The translations under genes and the position numbers were made by a program. Shown here one piece after another: positions 1 through 7,524 of a stretch of 19,114 nucleotides of DNA. Within the stretch, counting starts at the first letter, position 1, and each line of letters begins with the position of its first letter. The notes beneath the pieces are model-generated. The model was not told the DNA's origin. It worked only from the letters and a program-made list of their open reading frames with translations, and did not search any database. This stretch comes from an uncultured Flavobacteriales bacterium (GTDB taxonomy: Bacteria > Bacteroidota > Bacteroidia > CAIKAF01): contig CALEWF010000251.1 in NCBI GenBank assembly GCA_937925455.1, forward strand, positions 1-19,114. Reading direction: 5' to 3'.

Positions 1-52
1 GAATTTTATTGTATTTTCTAAATGCCTAATTCAATAAATATTTAATAAAGAT

Positions 53-84
53 AAAAAAAAGCTGCCCATTCGGGCAGCTTTTTT
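53..84 (-). terminator. Intrinsic terminator of mdh
   Basis: An inverted repeat with arms GCTGCCC (61-67) and GGGCAGC (72-78) encloses the loop ATTC. It is extended by A-tracts on the left and T-tracts on the right, giving arms of about 13 bp. Read on the minus strand it lies about 20 bases past the malate dehydrogenase stop and ends in eight T residues, as expected of a factor-independent terminator. The run of T on the plus side means it could also stop transcription entering from the left. Confidence 0.9.
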
Positions 85-104
85 GGGTTAACATTTCAAT
101 GTAT

Positions 105-1046
105 TTAAGCATTTACATCCAGTGTGCTCAATACTTCGTTCATGTTTCGTACAGCATCGGCACTTTTGTTGAATAATGCTTGTTCTTCATCGTTAAGTTT
201 ATAGTCAATAATTTTTTCCCAACCGTTGCGGCCAATCACTACCGGAACACCCAGGCAAATGTCTTTTTGTCCGTATTCTCCGTCTAAATAAACGCAGCAG
301 GGGAATACTTTTTTCTGGTCTCTAACGATGCTTTCTACCAATAACGCCCCGGCAGCGCCTGGTGCATACCAGGCAGAAGTTCCAATCAGTTTAGTTAATG
401 TGGCACCTCCCACCATGGTATCGGCAACAATTTGCTTTTGCTTTTCTTCGCTAATCATGTGGGTAACGGGAGTGCCGTTAAGAGTAGCCAGGCGAATCAA
501 TGGAATCATGGTGGTGTCTCCATGCCCTCCGATAACTACCGCATGCAAATCATTAGGTGAACAATGGAGTTCTTGGCTTAGATAACATTTGAAACGGGCG
601 CTATCTAAAATTCCTCCCATTCCAATAATTCGGTTTTTAGGAATTCCACTACTTTTTAAAGCCAGATAAGTCATTGTATCCATGGGATTAGAGATAACAA
701 TGATGATGGCGTTGGGAGAATATTTGAGTATATTTTCCGTTACATTTTTTACGATTCCGGCATTGATGCCAATCAGTTCTTCACGGGTCATGCCAGGTTT
801 ACGAGGCACTCCGGATGTAATGACTACTACATCCGAATTGGACGTTTTTGAATAATCATTGGTGCTGCCGGAAATACGGGTGTCAAATTCTAAGAGAGAT
901 GCCGTTTGTAGCATGTCTAATGCTTTGCCTTCGGCAAGTCCTTCTTTAATGTCGAGCAAAACTACTTCTTCAGCCAGCTCTTTTCTTGCAATGTTATCGG
1001 CGCAGGTAGCTCCAACGGCTCCGGCTCCTACTACGGTAATTTTCAT
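105..1046 (-). CDS. mdh: Malate dehydrogenase (LDH-like type)
   Basis: NAD-dependent enzyme interconverting malate and oxaloacetate in the cytoplasmic TCA cycle. The 313 residues match the usual length of the LDH-like bacterial malate dehydrogenases. Visible features are the dinucleotide-binding GAGAVG at 7-12, Asp32 at the end of beta-2 (favours NAD over NADP), the mobile loop VPRKPGMTR with Arg82 and Arg88, Asn120, the Asp148/Arg151 pair in DSARF, and the catalytic His175 in GGHGDT. Arg82, where lactate dehydrogenases have Gln, argues for oxaloacetate rather than pyruvate as substrate. The gene stands alone, with a terminator right behind it and a divergent gap in front. No Shine-Dalgarno precedes the ATG, only A-rich sequence, which is normal in Bacteroidota. 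Confidence 0.97.
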   Translation of the reverse strand: MKITVVGAGAVGATCADNIARKELAEEVVLLDIKEGLAEGKALDMLQTASLLEFDTRISGSTNDYSKTSNSDVVVITSGVPRKPGMTREELIGINAGIVKNVTENILKYSPNAIIIVISNPMDTMTYLALKSSGIPKNRIIGMGGILDSARFKCYLSQELHCSPNDLHAVVIGGHGDTTMIPLIRLATLNGTPVTHMISEEKQKQIVADTMVGGATLTKLIGTSAWYAPGAAGALLVESIVRDQKKVFPCCVYLDGEYGQKDICLGVPVVIGRNGWEKIIDYKLNDEEQALFNKSADAVRNMNEVLSTLDVNA

Positions 1047-1271
1047 ACGTTTTATAGATTAAATTTTTATGATTTTTCAATGCGCTAAGTTATAAATACT
1101 GGGTATTATTTAGCTAAAATTATTTATTAAAGGGTGTGAAATTATCCCGGAATTGTCAATTGAATATTTTCTTCACTACGTATTAGATGGGGGCGGAGAA
1201 ACACGTGTCCGCTCCAATATTTAATTACGAATTGTGAATTCTAATACAATGCAATAAACACATCTTCAAAT
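1047..1271. other. Divergent intergenic gap, left part
   Basis: No gene is seen between mdh and repeat copy A. It must hold the mdh promoter, but I could not find a convincing TAnnTTTG box on the minus strand. From about 1190 to 1214 there is a GC-rich patch containing GAGAAACACG and GTCCGCTCC. It is the inverse of sequence found beside the other two repeat copies. It can form a small hairpin (GCGGA with TCCGC) and holds the palindrome CACGTG. The AT-rich stretch 1221-1270, starting AATTACGAATTGTGAAT, is shared with the left flank of copy B. Confidence 0.6.
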
Positions 1272-1416
1272 CTGCTGCGGATGGAAGTGGAAAGCCCGCA
1301 GGGGCGAAGCCCACAGGGCAGGGGGGAGCGGGGCTGAGGGCACGAAGACACCGCTACCCCGATGCCCTGTGTGGCTGAGCCCCGAGGACTTGGAACGGAC
1401 AGCCGCAAAAGCAGCC
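1272..1416 (+). repeat. GC-rich structured repeat, copy A
   Basis: First of three near-identical copies (others at 5698-5843 and, inverted, 12466-12611). It runs from CTGCTGCGG to AGCAGCC and is clearly richer in GC than the adjoining genes. Predicted pairing: outer stem CTGCT/AGCAG plus GCGG/CCGC with an AAA bulge; a central arm with CACAGGGCA (1312-1320) pairing TGCCCTGTG (1363-1371); and AGCGG (1327-1331) pairing CCGCT (1351-1355). In this copy the inner arm carries two mismatches relative to copy B. The pair C1314-G1369 corresponds to T-A in copy B. Similarity to copy B continues beyond the 3' end to about 1446. Confidence 0.9.
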
Positions 1417-1504
1417 TAATATTAATACTACAATGACTATTTTGGAAAATATAACAATATACACACAGGGGCGTTTAAAAATAATGTACGTACTATCATT
1501 AGTC

Positions 1505-1535
1505 TTTGGTAAGTCTTTATTATTTTGTAAATTTG
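1505..1535 (+). promoter_or_regulatory. Bacteroidota-type promoter of the adhesin operon
   Basis: TTTG at 1505-1508, a 19-base spacer and TAAATTTG at 1528-1535 exactly match the primary sigma promoter consensus of Bacteroidota (TTTG, 19-21 bases, TAnnTTTG). Transcription should begin a few bases past 1540, giving a leader of about 40 bases before the ATG at 1584. The upstream in-frame TTG at 1506 lies inside the -33 box, so it is unlikely to be a start codon. Confidence 0.6.
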
Positions 1536-1583
1536 AATATCGTATTTATTTTGGGGGTTTTGCATTCATATCTTTCACATTTT

Positions 1584-3449
1584 ATGTTAGTTCTGTTATT
1601 GATTACAGGGCTACTTAATAAACATTCATATGCTCAGGCATCCCCTGGAGATTGTTTGGGGGCTATACCTGTGTGTCAAATAAGCTATGATGTGCCGGTA
1701 TTAAATGTACCACCGAATAATGTTCCGAATGAAATTAGCGGTGTATTATCGTGTTTGGCAACAGGTGAAGATAATGGGGTTTGGTACACATTTACGGTTC
1801 AAACCAATGGAATATTGCATTTTAATATTATACCTTATGTTTCAACCGATGATTATGACTGGGCATTATTTAATTTAACCAATGCCGATTGTGCTGACAT
1901 TAGTACTAATGGAGCTTTGGAAGTGGAATGTAATTTTTCCAGTTCTACTACAAATAATGGAATTACTGGGGCTAACGGGGGATCTAACCCTCAAGATGAG
2001 CCAACGATTAATGTTACGGCAGGCCAGCGTTTTGTACTATACATTTCTAATTTTTCACAAAGTACTAATGGGTATAAGCTAGATTTTAGTAATTCTACTG
2101 CTCAAGTTCCAGATAATGTATCGCCTACGCTGATATCTGTTCAACCCAATTTGAATTGTAATGCCAGTAGTATTACCGTTAGTTTTTCTGAAAATATTTC
2201 CTGTAGCTCTGTGCAACCGTCGGATTTTACATTTACCGGACCTGGAGGACCTTATACCATCACATCGGCAACAGGAATTGATTGTCAAGCTGGTGCCGCA
2301 TATTCCACCGGGTATGTGCTTACTTTGTCTCCGCCTATCAGCTCTGGAGGAAACTTTACATTAGCTATATCAGGGGTGATTGAAGATATTTGTGGAAATC
2401 AGGCCAGTGCCTCAACGCCTGATATTTCATTTAATTACAATGCTATGACGCTCAGTGTAACCGTTGTGGATGCTGACTGTGGGATGGATAATGGTCAAGC
2501 TACCGTGAATGTTGTGGGAGGTAGCAGTCCATATCAATATCAATGGAATGATCCTGCACAACAAACCACACAAACGGCTACTGGTTTGGCACGGGGTAAT
2601 TATGTAGTTACAGTTACTGATGCACAAGGTTGTACAGCTACGGCTAATGTTACAATTTCAGATCCTACCAGTTTTACTTTTCAGGTAATTCAGCAAGCAG
2701 ATACTTGTTCAAAAGGGGTGGGGATGATTACGGTAATAGTTAATGGTACAACGCTGCCTTACACATATACTTTTATTGATCATTTACAAAATATTACATC
2801 TGCTAATCCTGTTTTTGTGGGTGCAGTGGGTGATTCTACATTGTATATCCGCGTAACTGATAATTTAGGTTGCTGGTTAGATGAAATAATCGTAGTGAAT
2901 AATATAGAAAATGATACCCTGTTAGCTTATTTTACAGTAGATAACCCGGTAGTGAATGTATTGTTCCCGTATGCTCATTTTTTTAATGCTTCTCAATATT
3001 ATACCTCTTTTGTATGGGAAATTGAGGGGCAAAATTTTTATCAGGATAATTTCGTATATCAATTTACTAATGGTGAGGGGTCTTATCCCGTAACCATTAC
3101 AGTAATTGATGAAAATGGTTGCAAAGATTCTTATACCATGATTATTGACGTAATTGCTGAATTCTCATTATTTATTCCCAATGCTTTTACGGTAAATCAG
3201 GATGATAAAAACGAAAAGTTTAAAGTGAAAGGTATGGGATTGCAAGAAAATACGTTTGAAATGTACATTTATGACCGCTGGGGGCGTTGTGTATATGAAT
3301 CGAGAAACATACATGAAGGTTGGAATGGAAGTATTGGAGGAACAGACCCATTAAAAACTCAGGAAGGAGTATATGTGTATCGTATTTATGTAAAAGATAA
3401 TTTTGGAAAATTGCATCAATTTACCGGTAAATTGCTCTTGATTAAGTAA
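1584..3449 (+). CDS. T9SS type B secreted surface protein (SprB/PKD repeats)
   Basis: A 621-residue exported protein. A hydrophobic signal segment lies at about 2-12, with likely cleavage after AQA near residue 19. In order: an N-terminal beta-sandwich-like domain (about 22-172) of a kind common in secreted Bacteroidota proteins; an Ig-like, SbsA-type domain (about 178-284); a SprB-type repeat (about 290-358, with SPYQYQWND, GLARGNYVVTVTDAQGC); a second weaker repeat (365-440); a PKD domain (446-524); and a gliding-motility-type C-terminal domain (about 527-621, with FIPNAFTVN, YDRWGR, GVYVYRIYVKD). That last domain marks type IX secretion and surface attachment. An in-frame TTG at 1506 would lengthen it but falls inside the promoter. 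The chosen start leaves an n-region without a positive charge, so the start is not certain. First gene of an operon with two glycan-assembly genes. Confidence 0.9.
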   Translation: MLVLLLITGLLNKHSYAQASPGDCLGAIPVCQISYDVPVLNVPPNNVPNEISGVLSCLATGEDNGVWYTFTVQTNGILHFNIIPYVSTDDYDWALFNLTNADCADISTNGALEVECNFSSSTTNNGITGANGGSNPQDEPTINVTAGQRFVLYISNFSQSTNGYKLDFSNSTAQVPDNVSPTLISVQPNLNCNASSITVSFSENISCSSVQPSDFTFTGPGGPYTITSATGIDCQAGAAYSTGYVLTLSPPISSGGNFTLAISGVIEDICGNQASASTPDISFNYNAMTLSVTVVDADCGMDNGQATVNVVGGSSPYQYQWNDPAQQTTQTATGLARGNYVVTVTDAQGCTATANVTISDPTSFTFQVIQQADTCSKGVGMITVIVNGTTLPYTYTFIDHLQNITSANPVFVGAVGDSTLYIRVTDNLGCWLDEIIVVNNIENDTLLAYFTVDNPVVNVLFPYAHFFNASQYYTSFVWEIEGQNFYQDNFVYQFTNGEGSYPVTITVIDENGCKDSYTMIIDVIAEFSLFIPNAFTVNQDDKNEKFKVKGMGLQENTFEMYIYDRWGRCVYESRNIHEGWNGSIGGTDPLKTQEGVYVYRIYVKDNFGKLHQFTGKLLLIK

Positions 3450-3476
3450 GTATTTATATTAGAGAGTTAGAGTAAC

Positions 3477-4418
3477 ATGAAGTTGTCGTTGGTTATTGCT
3501 CTTAAAAACGAAGAAGATAATATTGTTCCTTTAATATCGGATATCCATAAGGCCTTAGTTGATTATTCTCACGAAATAATTTTAGTAGATGATGGCTCAA
3601 CCGATCAAACCCGTCAGCGCATTCTTGCATTGAACGATGAAACGGTTCACCTGATTGTTTTTCAAAAAAATTATGGACAAACGCATGCGTTATCTGCTGG
3701 AATTGAAGCAGCCAAAGGCGATTATATTGTAACCTTAGACGGCGATCGTCAGAATGATCCTTCCGATATTCCAGCCATGCTTGACTTATTGGAACGAGAA
3801 GACTGGGATTTGGTAGCTGGCAAGCGAAGCAATCGCCAAGATGGCATGATATTTCGGAAAATACCCAGTAAAATTGCCAATGCGATTATTCGTCAACTCA
3901 CCGGCGTGCATCTTTCAGATTATGGTTGTACCCTGAAAGTTTTTAAAAAAGAAATAGCTAAAAATTTAAATATGTATGGCGAATTACATCGGTTTATACC
4001 CGTGTTAGCTCATTTACAAGGGGCTCGCATCACAGAAGTTCCTGTTAAACATCATCCACGTACAGCAGGTGTTTCAAAATATGGTATTGGGCGAACGTTT
4101 CGTGTGATCAGTGATTTGATGTTGGTTTTGTTTTTTCAAAAATACCTTCAAAAGCCTATGCATTTGTTCGGAACAGTGGGTTTTATATCCCTTGCTGCTG
4201 GGGTATTGATTAATATTTACTTGTTAATTGAAAAAATTTTAGGACATGATATTTGGGGGCGTCCTATTTTACTTTTAGGTATTTTGTTAGCACTTGGGGG
4301 GATTCAGCTTATTACTTTTGGTTTTATTGCAGAAATGCAAATGCGAACTTATTATGAATCGCAACAAAAAAAACCCTATTGCATCAAGGAAAATTATATT
4401 GGCAACAAAAAAATATAA
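3477..4418 (+). CDS. Family 2 glycosyltransferase, DPM1/ArnC-like, membrane-bound
   Basis: Likely transfers a sugar from a nucleotide donor to polyprenyl phosphate at the cytoplasmic face of the inner membrane. The 313 residues show a GT-A fold: N-terminal SLVIALKNEEDNI (4-16), VDDGSTD (37-43), the metal-binding DGDRQND (88-94), and the HHPRTAGVSKYG segment (192-203) typical of the dolichyl/undecaprenyl-phosphate sugar transferases. Two transmembrane helices follow at about 229-253 and 263-287, as in ArnC- and GtrB-like enzymes. The gene starts 27 bases after the surface protein and overlaps the membrane protein behind it. The sugar cannot be read from the sequence. The neighbour suggests the lipid-linked sugar is moved across the membrane and used on the envelope or on secreted proteins. 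Confidence 0.92.
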   Translation: MKLSLVIALKNEEDNIVPLISDIHKALVDYSHEIILVDDGSTDQTRQRILALNDETVHLIVFQKNYGQTHALSAGIEAAKGDYIVTLDGDRQNDPSDIPAMLDLLEREDWDLVAGKRSNRQDGMIFRKIPSKIANAIIRQLTGVHLSDYGCTLKVFKKEIAKNLNMYGELHRFIPVLAHLQGARITEVPVKHHPRTAGVSKYGIGRTFRVISDLMLVLFFQKYLQKPMHLFGTVGFISLAAGVLINIYLLIEKILGHDIWGRPILLLGILLALGGIQLITFGFIAEMQMRTYYESQQKKPYCIKENYIGNKKI

Positions 4419-5295
4419 ATCATTAGTATGGTTTTTGGCAAAGGCTGGTATTAGTATTTTGGGTCTATATTGGGCTTATACTAAAACAGATATCCTTGCG
4501 TTAAGCTCCTTATTAAATACTTCAAATTTAATATGGTTGATACCTTCATTTTTTCTGTATGCCGCATCAAAAGCTCTTAGTGCAGTTCGATTAAATCTTT
4601 TTTTACAAAATATCGGAACGTATGTAGGTTTTAAGCAAGGTGTATTGTTGTATTGGTTAGGCATGTTTTACAATCTTTTTTTACCGGGAGGTATAGGTGG
4701 TGATGCCTACAAAGTATTGTTATTAAGCAAGCAATTGAAGTCTCCCTGGAAAAAAACGACATCGGCTATTTTGTATGACAGGATAACAGGCATGATGGCC
4801 TTGCTGTTTTTTGGGGCTGTGTTAATGATGATTTTGCCGATGTATAAAATGTTTTGGTTGGGTTTAGCAAGTTTTCTTTTACTTATTCCGGTATATGTGT
4901 TTTTTACCCGATTTTTCTTTTCCGATTTTATGCCCGGTTTATGGAAAGGCTGGATTCTTTCGTTGGCTGTACAGGGATTGCAAGTACTGGCAGCGTGGAG
5001 TATTTTTCAGGGTATGCAAATAGATCAACCTGTTATAGGATTTTTGTTGTTATTTTTAGTTTCATCGGTAGTAGCAGTGTTTCCTATAACCATTGGAGGA
5101 GTGGGGGCAAGAGAACTCACTTTTGTATATGGAGCACAATGGTTGGATGTATTACCCGAAACCGGAGTGGGTTTTTCGCTTTTGTTTTTTGTTATTACAT
5201 TCTTGGTTTCATTGCCCGGAATGGTTGTTTCCGAAAATCAATTGTTTGGTAAAAATAACCGCCGACAGACTGAGCTACCAGCGGTTGGGGGTTAG
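4354..5295 (+). CDS. YbhN/LPG-synthase-type integral membrane protein
   Basis: A 313-residue polytopic inner membrane protein of the family named after the transmembrane domain of lysylphosphatidylglycerol synthase (UPF0104, TIGR00374-like). I count about seven to eight hydrophobic segments. Family landmarks are NLFLPGGIGGDAYK (107-120), the DR pair at 142-143, and IGGVGARE (247-254). Members are often found with polyprenyl-phosphate glycosyltransferases and are suspected to move lipids or lipid-linked sugars, which fits the overlap with the preceding ArnC-like gene (65 bases from this ATG). Alternative starts are TTG 4294, deep inside the upstream gene, and TTG 4399, which would shorten the overlap to 20 bases. 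The function is inferred from family and context. No catalytic domain of an LPG synthase is attached. Confidence 0.85.
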   Translation: MNRNKKNPIASRKIILATKKYKSLVWFLAKAGISILGLYWAYTKTDILALSSLLNTSNLIWLIPSFFLYAASKALSAVRLNLFLQNIGTYVGFKQGVLLYWLGMFYNLFLPGGIGGDAYKVLLLSKQLKSPWKKTTSAILYDRITGMMALLFFGAVLMMILPMYKMFWLGLASFLLLIPVYVFFTRFFFSDFMPGLWKGWILSLAVQGLQVLAAWSIFQGMQIDQPVIGFLLLFLVSSVVAVFPITIGGVGARELTFVYGAQWLDVLPETGVGFSLLFFVITFLVSLPGMVVSENQLFGKNNRRQTELPAVGG

Positions 5296-5459
5296 GGTAG
5301 GGTACACTGGTCTGTTTTCAATTTCTATGCAAAATGAATTATTTTATATTACAAAAACATTTTCATTAGAATATTTTAATCGTACTATTTTGTAGGGGGG
5401 CGCTAGCGTGTTTCTCTGCCTCGTAGGTGCGGCTTCACCGGTTGCCCTGATAATCTTAC

Positions 5460-5494
5460 CGTCATTGAGACCCGCCTTTGGCGGGGAAGCAATC
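5460..5494 (+). repeat. CGTCATTG...GAAGCAATCT intergenic palindromic repeat
   Basis: The ends (CGTCATTG and GAAGCAATCT) match a short dispersed repeat known from intergenic regions of many bacteria, where a variable hairpin sits between these ends. Here the hairpin is CCCGCC-TTT-GGCGGG, perfect over six pairs. Identification is from memory of the motif; a genome-wide count would confirm it. Confidence 0.5.
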
Positions 5495-5580
5495 TGTATG
5501 CTACAATGCATACACCATCAACGTCCAACTCCCAAAACGCATTAATAATGCGGTTTGCAACCTACACACCCTGTACCCCA

Positions 5581-5636
5581 ATTATCAATTATCAATTATC
5601 AATTATCAATTATCAATTATCAATTATCAATTACGA
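5581..5636 (+). repeat. Heptamer tandem repeat (ATTATCA)n
   Basis: Seven perfect head-to-tail copies of ATTATCA occupy 5581-5629, followed by one variant copy ATTACGA (5630-5636) and then ATTGTGAAT. The variant unit and what follows also occur once, without the array, beside copy A (about 1222-1238), so the array seems to have expanded from that shared flank. Seven perfect units suggest recent slippage, and the copy number may vary between strains. The unit is not a CRISPR repeat: there are no spacers. Confidence 0.95.
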
Positions 5637-5697
5637 ATTGTGAATACAATGCAAATAATACATCTTTAAATCAAATCATATGCCCCTGCGGAGCGGA

Positions 5698-5843
5698 CTG
5701 CTGCGGATGGAAGTGGAAAGCCCGCAGGGGCGAAGCCCATAGTGCACGGGGTAGCGGGGCTGAGGGTACGAAGACACCGCTACCCCGATGCCCTATGTGG
5801 CTGAGCCCCGAGGACTTGTAACGAACAGCCGCTTTAAGCAGCC
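5698..5843 (+). repeat. GC-rich structured repeat, copy B
   Basis: The best-folding of the three copies. Outer stem: CTGCT (5698-5702) with AGCAG (5837-5841) and GCGG (5703-5706) with CCGC (5829-5832), bulge TTTA. Small hairpin: GGGC-GAA-GCCC (5728-5738). Long arm: CATAGTGCA (5738-5746) with TGCCCTATG (5789-5797, one mismatch), stacked on a perfect 11-bp stem CGGGGTAGCGG (5747-5757) with CCGCTACCCCG (5777-5787). CGGGGCT (5755-5761) can instead pair AGCCCCG (5804-5810). An open frame crosses the copy but has no credible start and is stopped at 5819. Confidence 0.9.
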
Positions 5844-5880
5844 TGTTATTACTATCAATACGCTAATGACAATTTTGGGA

Positions 5881-7425
5881 TTATTTAATTAAAATTTTCT
5901 CTGTTGCCATTCCTTTATTGCTCATTATGCGTAAAATGTACGTGCCCGATGCAATTCCATTTCGGTTGGCAGTAAACGTGTTTGACAGGATATTGTCTTT
6001 ACTTATTATCACTCTGCCATTTAAATCAAGTAGCTCAACGGTGTAGATTATTCCATTTCCACTGAGTTGAATTGTTAATTGCTCGGTTACAGGGTTAGGA
6101 AAAATGTTAAATTCAATTTCGTCTTGTCCATCCATGCCAACGGTTTGGTCTTGAATTACCAAGTACATACGAGGAGCAAGAAAACCAACTATGGTATCAA
6201 TGTATGCCATTGCTTTGGCTTTGCTCATATCTGGATTGGTAGTTAAACTATTGGTATGGATGGTTGTACCATTTTGCCCAACCAATGCAGCTTCAGCAAC
6301 TACAGTGGTAGAATCCCACCAATTCCATGGAGAGGCTTCCTCGCCACCGGGTGCTGTTGGCCTTTCGATTTGAAATAGTCCTTCATGCGTTGCTTTAGGG
6401 TTAAGCGAATAAGCTCGTGCAGAAATGGGGTCGGTGAAATTATGATCTACCCATATTTTGTTTAATTGCTGCTGAACGGCTTTAGCTACAACGGTTCTTG
6501 TGCCATGCACATATACAACAACTTGATTAGTTACCGGCACAATTACATTACCACTATCAAAGGGTGCAAATGGGTCTTTCCTACAGTGAATACCAGCAAC
6601 CGGTACACGTGGCCAGTATTGATCCATCCACGAAATATCTCCCATAGCGCCGCCTAAATTGGCAATCATTGCCACTTGATTAGAATATCCGGGATGATTG
6701 TAGATATTATATGTTCCTCCCACGCCATACACATCGCCTACTATTGATGGATTTACTACAGAATTACCTTGATCATCCAAAAATTTTGGAAGTTCGGTTT
6801 CACTTTGTTTGTCTAAGAATCCATAGGCTAATGAAACATAACCACCAGAGCCGTTTCCAATTAGGAAAATACGCTTGGGGTCAATTTTGTATGAATTAGT
6901 TGTGGCTGCATCTTTTTTAAAGAAACGAACGCACGTTTGTGCATCGTGAATGGCACGATATACCGCATTTAAGATTTGACGCGTTCTTTCGGTTTGTGTT
7001 GGTGCTAATGGATTCCAACCTAAGCGATAGTTGGGTGCGGCCACTACATACCCTTTCATGGCAAAACGGTGTGCCAATTCAACCATGGCACTGTCTTTAT
7101 TATTTCCAGTAGTAGAGCCGTTGATGTATTTAGGTAAAAAGTTACCGGTATGAAGTAAAATAACTAATGGACGTTCTGTTTCGGTATCTGTGGCTGAAGG
7201 CTGGTAAACATCCATCAATAATACCGTATCTTTAGGATTGCTGGAGCTGGTGCCAGCCGGAGCCGGTGGATAGTTTAGAAAATAGTAGTTTTCACCAAAA
7301 ACTACATTGTTTGTAACAACTACACCGCTTCTGGGAAAAACATCATCTAAGTAGCGGGTGGTTTGAGATGATGTTAAGCCCGTAAGGCTGCTGAATAGAG
7401 TCAGTGTAATGATTTGTTTTTTCAT
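5881..7425 (-). CDS. Alpha/beta-hydrolase-like T9SS type A secreted protein
   Basis: A 514-residue exported protein with a signal peptide at 1-21 (KK, then ITLTLFSSLTGLTSS). The middle resembles carboxylesterase-type alpha/beta hydrolases: VILLHTGN (88-95) where an oxyanion HGG is usual, a conserved-looking VVAAPNYRLGW segment, the nucleophile-elbow region RIFLIGNGSGG (185-195), a possible acid Asp284 in GIHCRKDP, and His347 in ATHEG. In the best alignment with GxSxGG elbows the serine position is Gly192, and Ser193 is displaced by one, so activity is doubtful. The C-terminus from about 439 (FNIFPNP, ELLDLNGR, GTYILRI, EKILIK) is a Por-type T9SS sorting domain. The start at 7425 is preferred because 7452 lies in a possible promoter and would put nine residues before the signal peptide. 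It lies 99 bases downstream of the TonB-dependent receptor gene. Confidence 0.85.
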   Translation of the reverse strand: MKKQIITLTLFSSLTGLTSSQTTRYLDDVFPRSGVVVTNNVVFGENYYFLNYPPAPAGTSSSNPKDTVLLMDVYQPSATDTETERPLVILLHTGNFLPKYINGSTTGNNKDSAMVELAHRFAMKGYVVAAPNYRLGWNPLAPTQTERTRQILNAVYRAIHDAQTCVRFFKKDAATTNSYKIDPKRIFLIGNGSGGYVSLAYGFLDKQSETELPKFLDDQGNSVVNPSIVGDVYGVGGTYNIYNHPGYSNQVAMIANLGGAMGDISWMDQYWPRVPVAGIHCRKDPFAPFDSGNVIVPVTNQVVVYVHGTRTVVAKAVQQQLNKIWVDHNFTDPISARAYSLNPKATHEGLFQIERPTAPGGEEASPWNWWDSTTVVAEAALVGQNGTTIHTNSLTTNPDMSKAKAMAYIDTIVGFLAPRMYLVIQDQTVGMDGQDEIEFNIFPNPVTEQLTIQLSGNGIIYTVELLDLNGRVIISKDNILSNTFTANRNGIASGTYILRIMSNKGMATEKILIK

Positions 7426-7449
7426 ACGTATATGTTTTTTTGATTTCAT

Positions 7450-7457
7450 CAAATTTA
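7450..7457 (-). promoter_or_regulatory. Possible -7 box of the hydrolase-like gene
   Basis: Read on the minus strand this is TAAATTTG, an exact TAnnTTTG match, 24 bases before the preferred ATG at 7425. No TTG lies at the expected -33 distance, so it may be chance in AT-rich DNA. If real, the gene can be transcribed apart from the receptor gene upstream. Confidence 0.3.
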
Positions 7458-7524
7458 GTAAAACAATCAGTATTTGTTCTTAATGAACTTGTAAATGTAA
7501 TTTTTCAATTAGAATTACAGCGTA

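Larger units (their letters stand above)
5296..5697. other. Repeat-filled convergent intergenic region
   Basis: No gene is seen in the space between two convergent operons. It contains the palindrome CGCTAGCG (5401-5408); GCGTGTTTCTCTGCC (5406-5420), shared with the flank of copy C; and a CGTCATTG...GAAGCAATCT element (5460-5494) resembling a widespread bacterial intergenic repeat, with the hairpin CCCGCC-TTT-GGCGGG (5471-5485). It also has an inverted repeat GTATGC/GCATAC just after that, the palindrome CGCATTAATAATGCG (5538-5552), a heptamer array (5581-5636), and an AT-rich stretch shared with the left flank of copy A. I see no T-tailed terminator for the plus-strand operon. Confidence 0.75.

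Noticed and set aside
105..1046. Lactate dehydrogenase instead of malate dehydrogenase.
   Set aside because: The specificity position in the mobile loop is Arg82, as in malate dehydrogenases, and not Gln.
1272..1416. Retron-type ncRNA (closing stem plus long hairpin).
   Set aside because: The outline is similar, but no reverse transcriptase or effector gene is near any of the three copies, and retron ncRNA is normally not dispersed in this way.
1272..1419. An open frame crosses all three repeat copies (starting CGWKWKARRGEAH) and many differences fall at third positions.
   Set aside because: No copy has a credible start inside the conserved part, a stop precedes the frame in copy A, copy B is stopped earlier than A and C, and the composition is unlike a folded protein. 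The pairing pattern explains the conservation better, though a coding relic is not fully excluded.
1047..1505. tRNA or other known structural RNA in the gaps.
   Set aside because: No cloverleaf with a TTCRA-type T-loop or CCA-like end was seen in the three long gaps by eye.
5460..5636. CRISPR array in the 5.4-5.7 kb gap.
   Set aside because: The repeats are contiguous heptamers and single palindromes without spacers, and no cas gene is present.
7497..7518. Terminator between the receptor and hydrolase-like genes (GTAATT/AATTAC).
   Set aside because: The stem is short and all AT, with no T-run; too weak to support.
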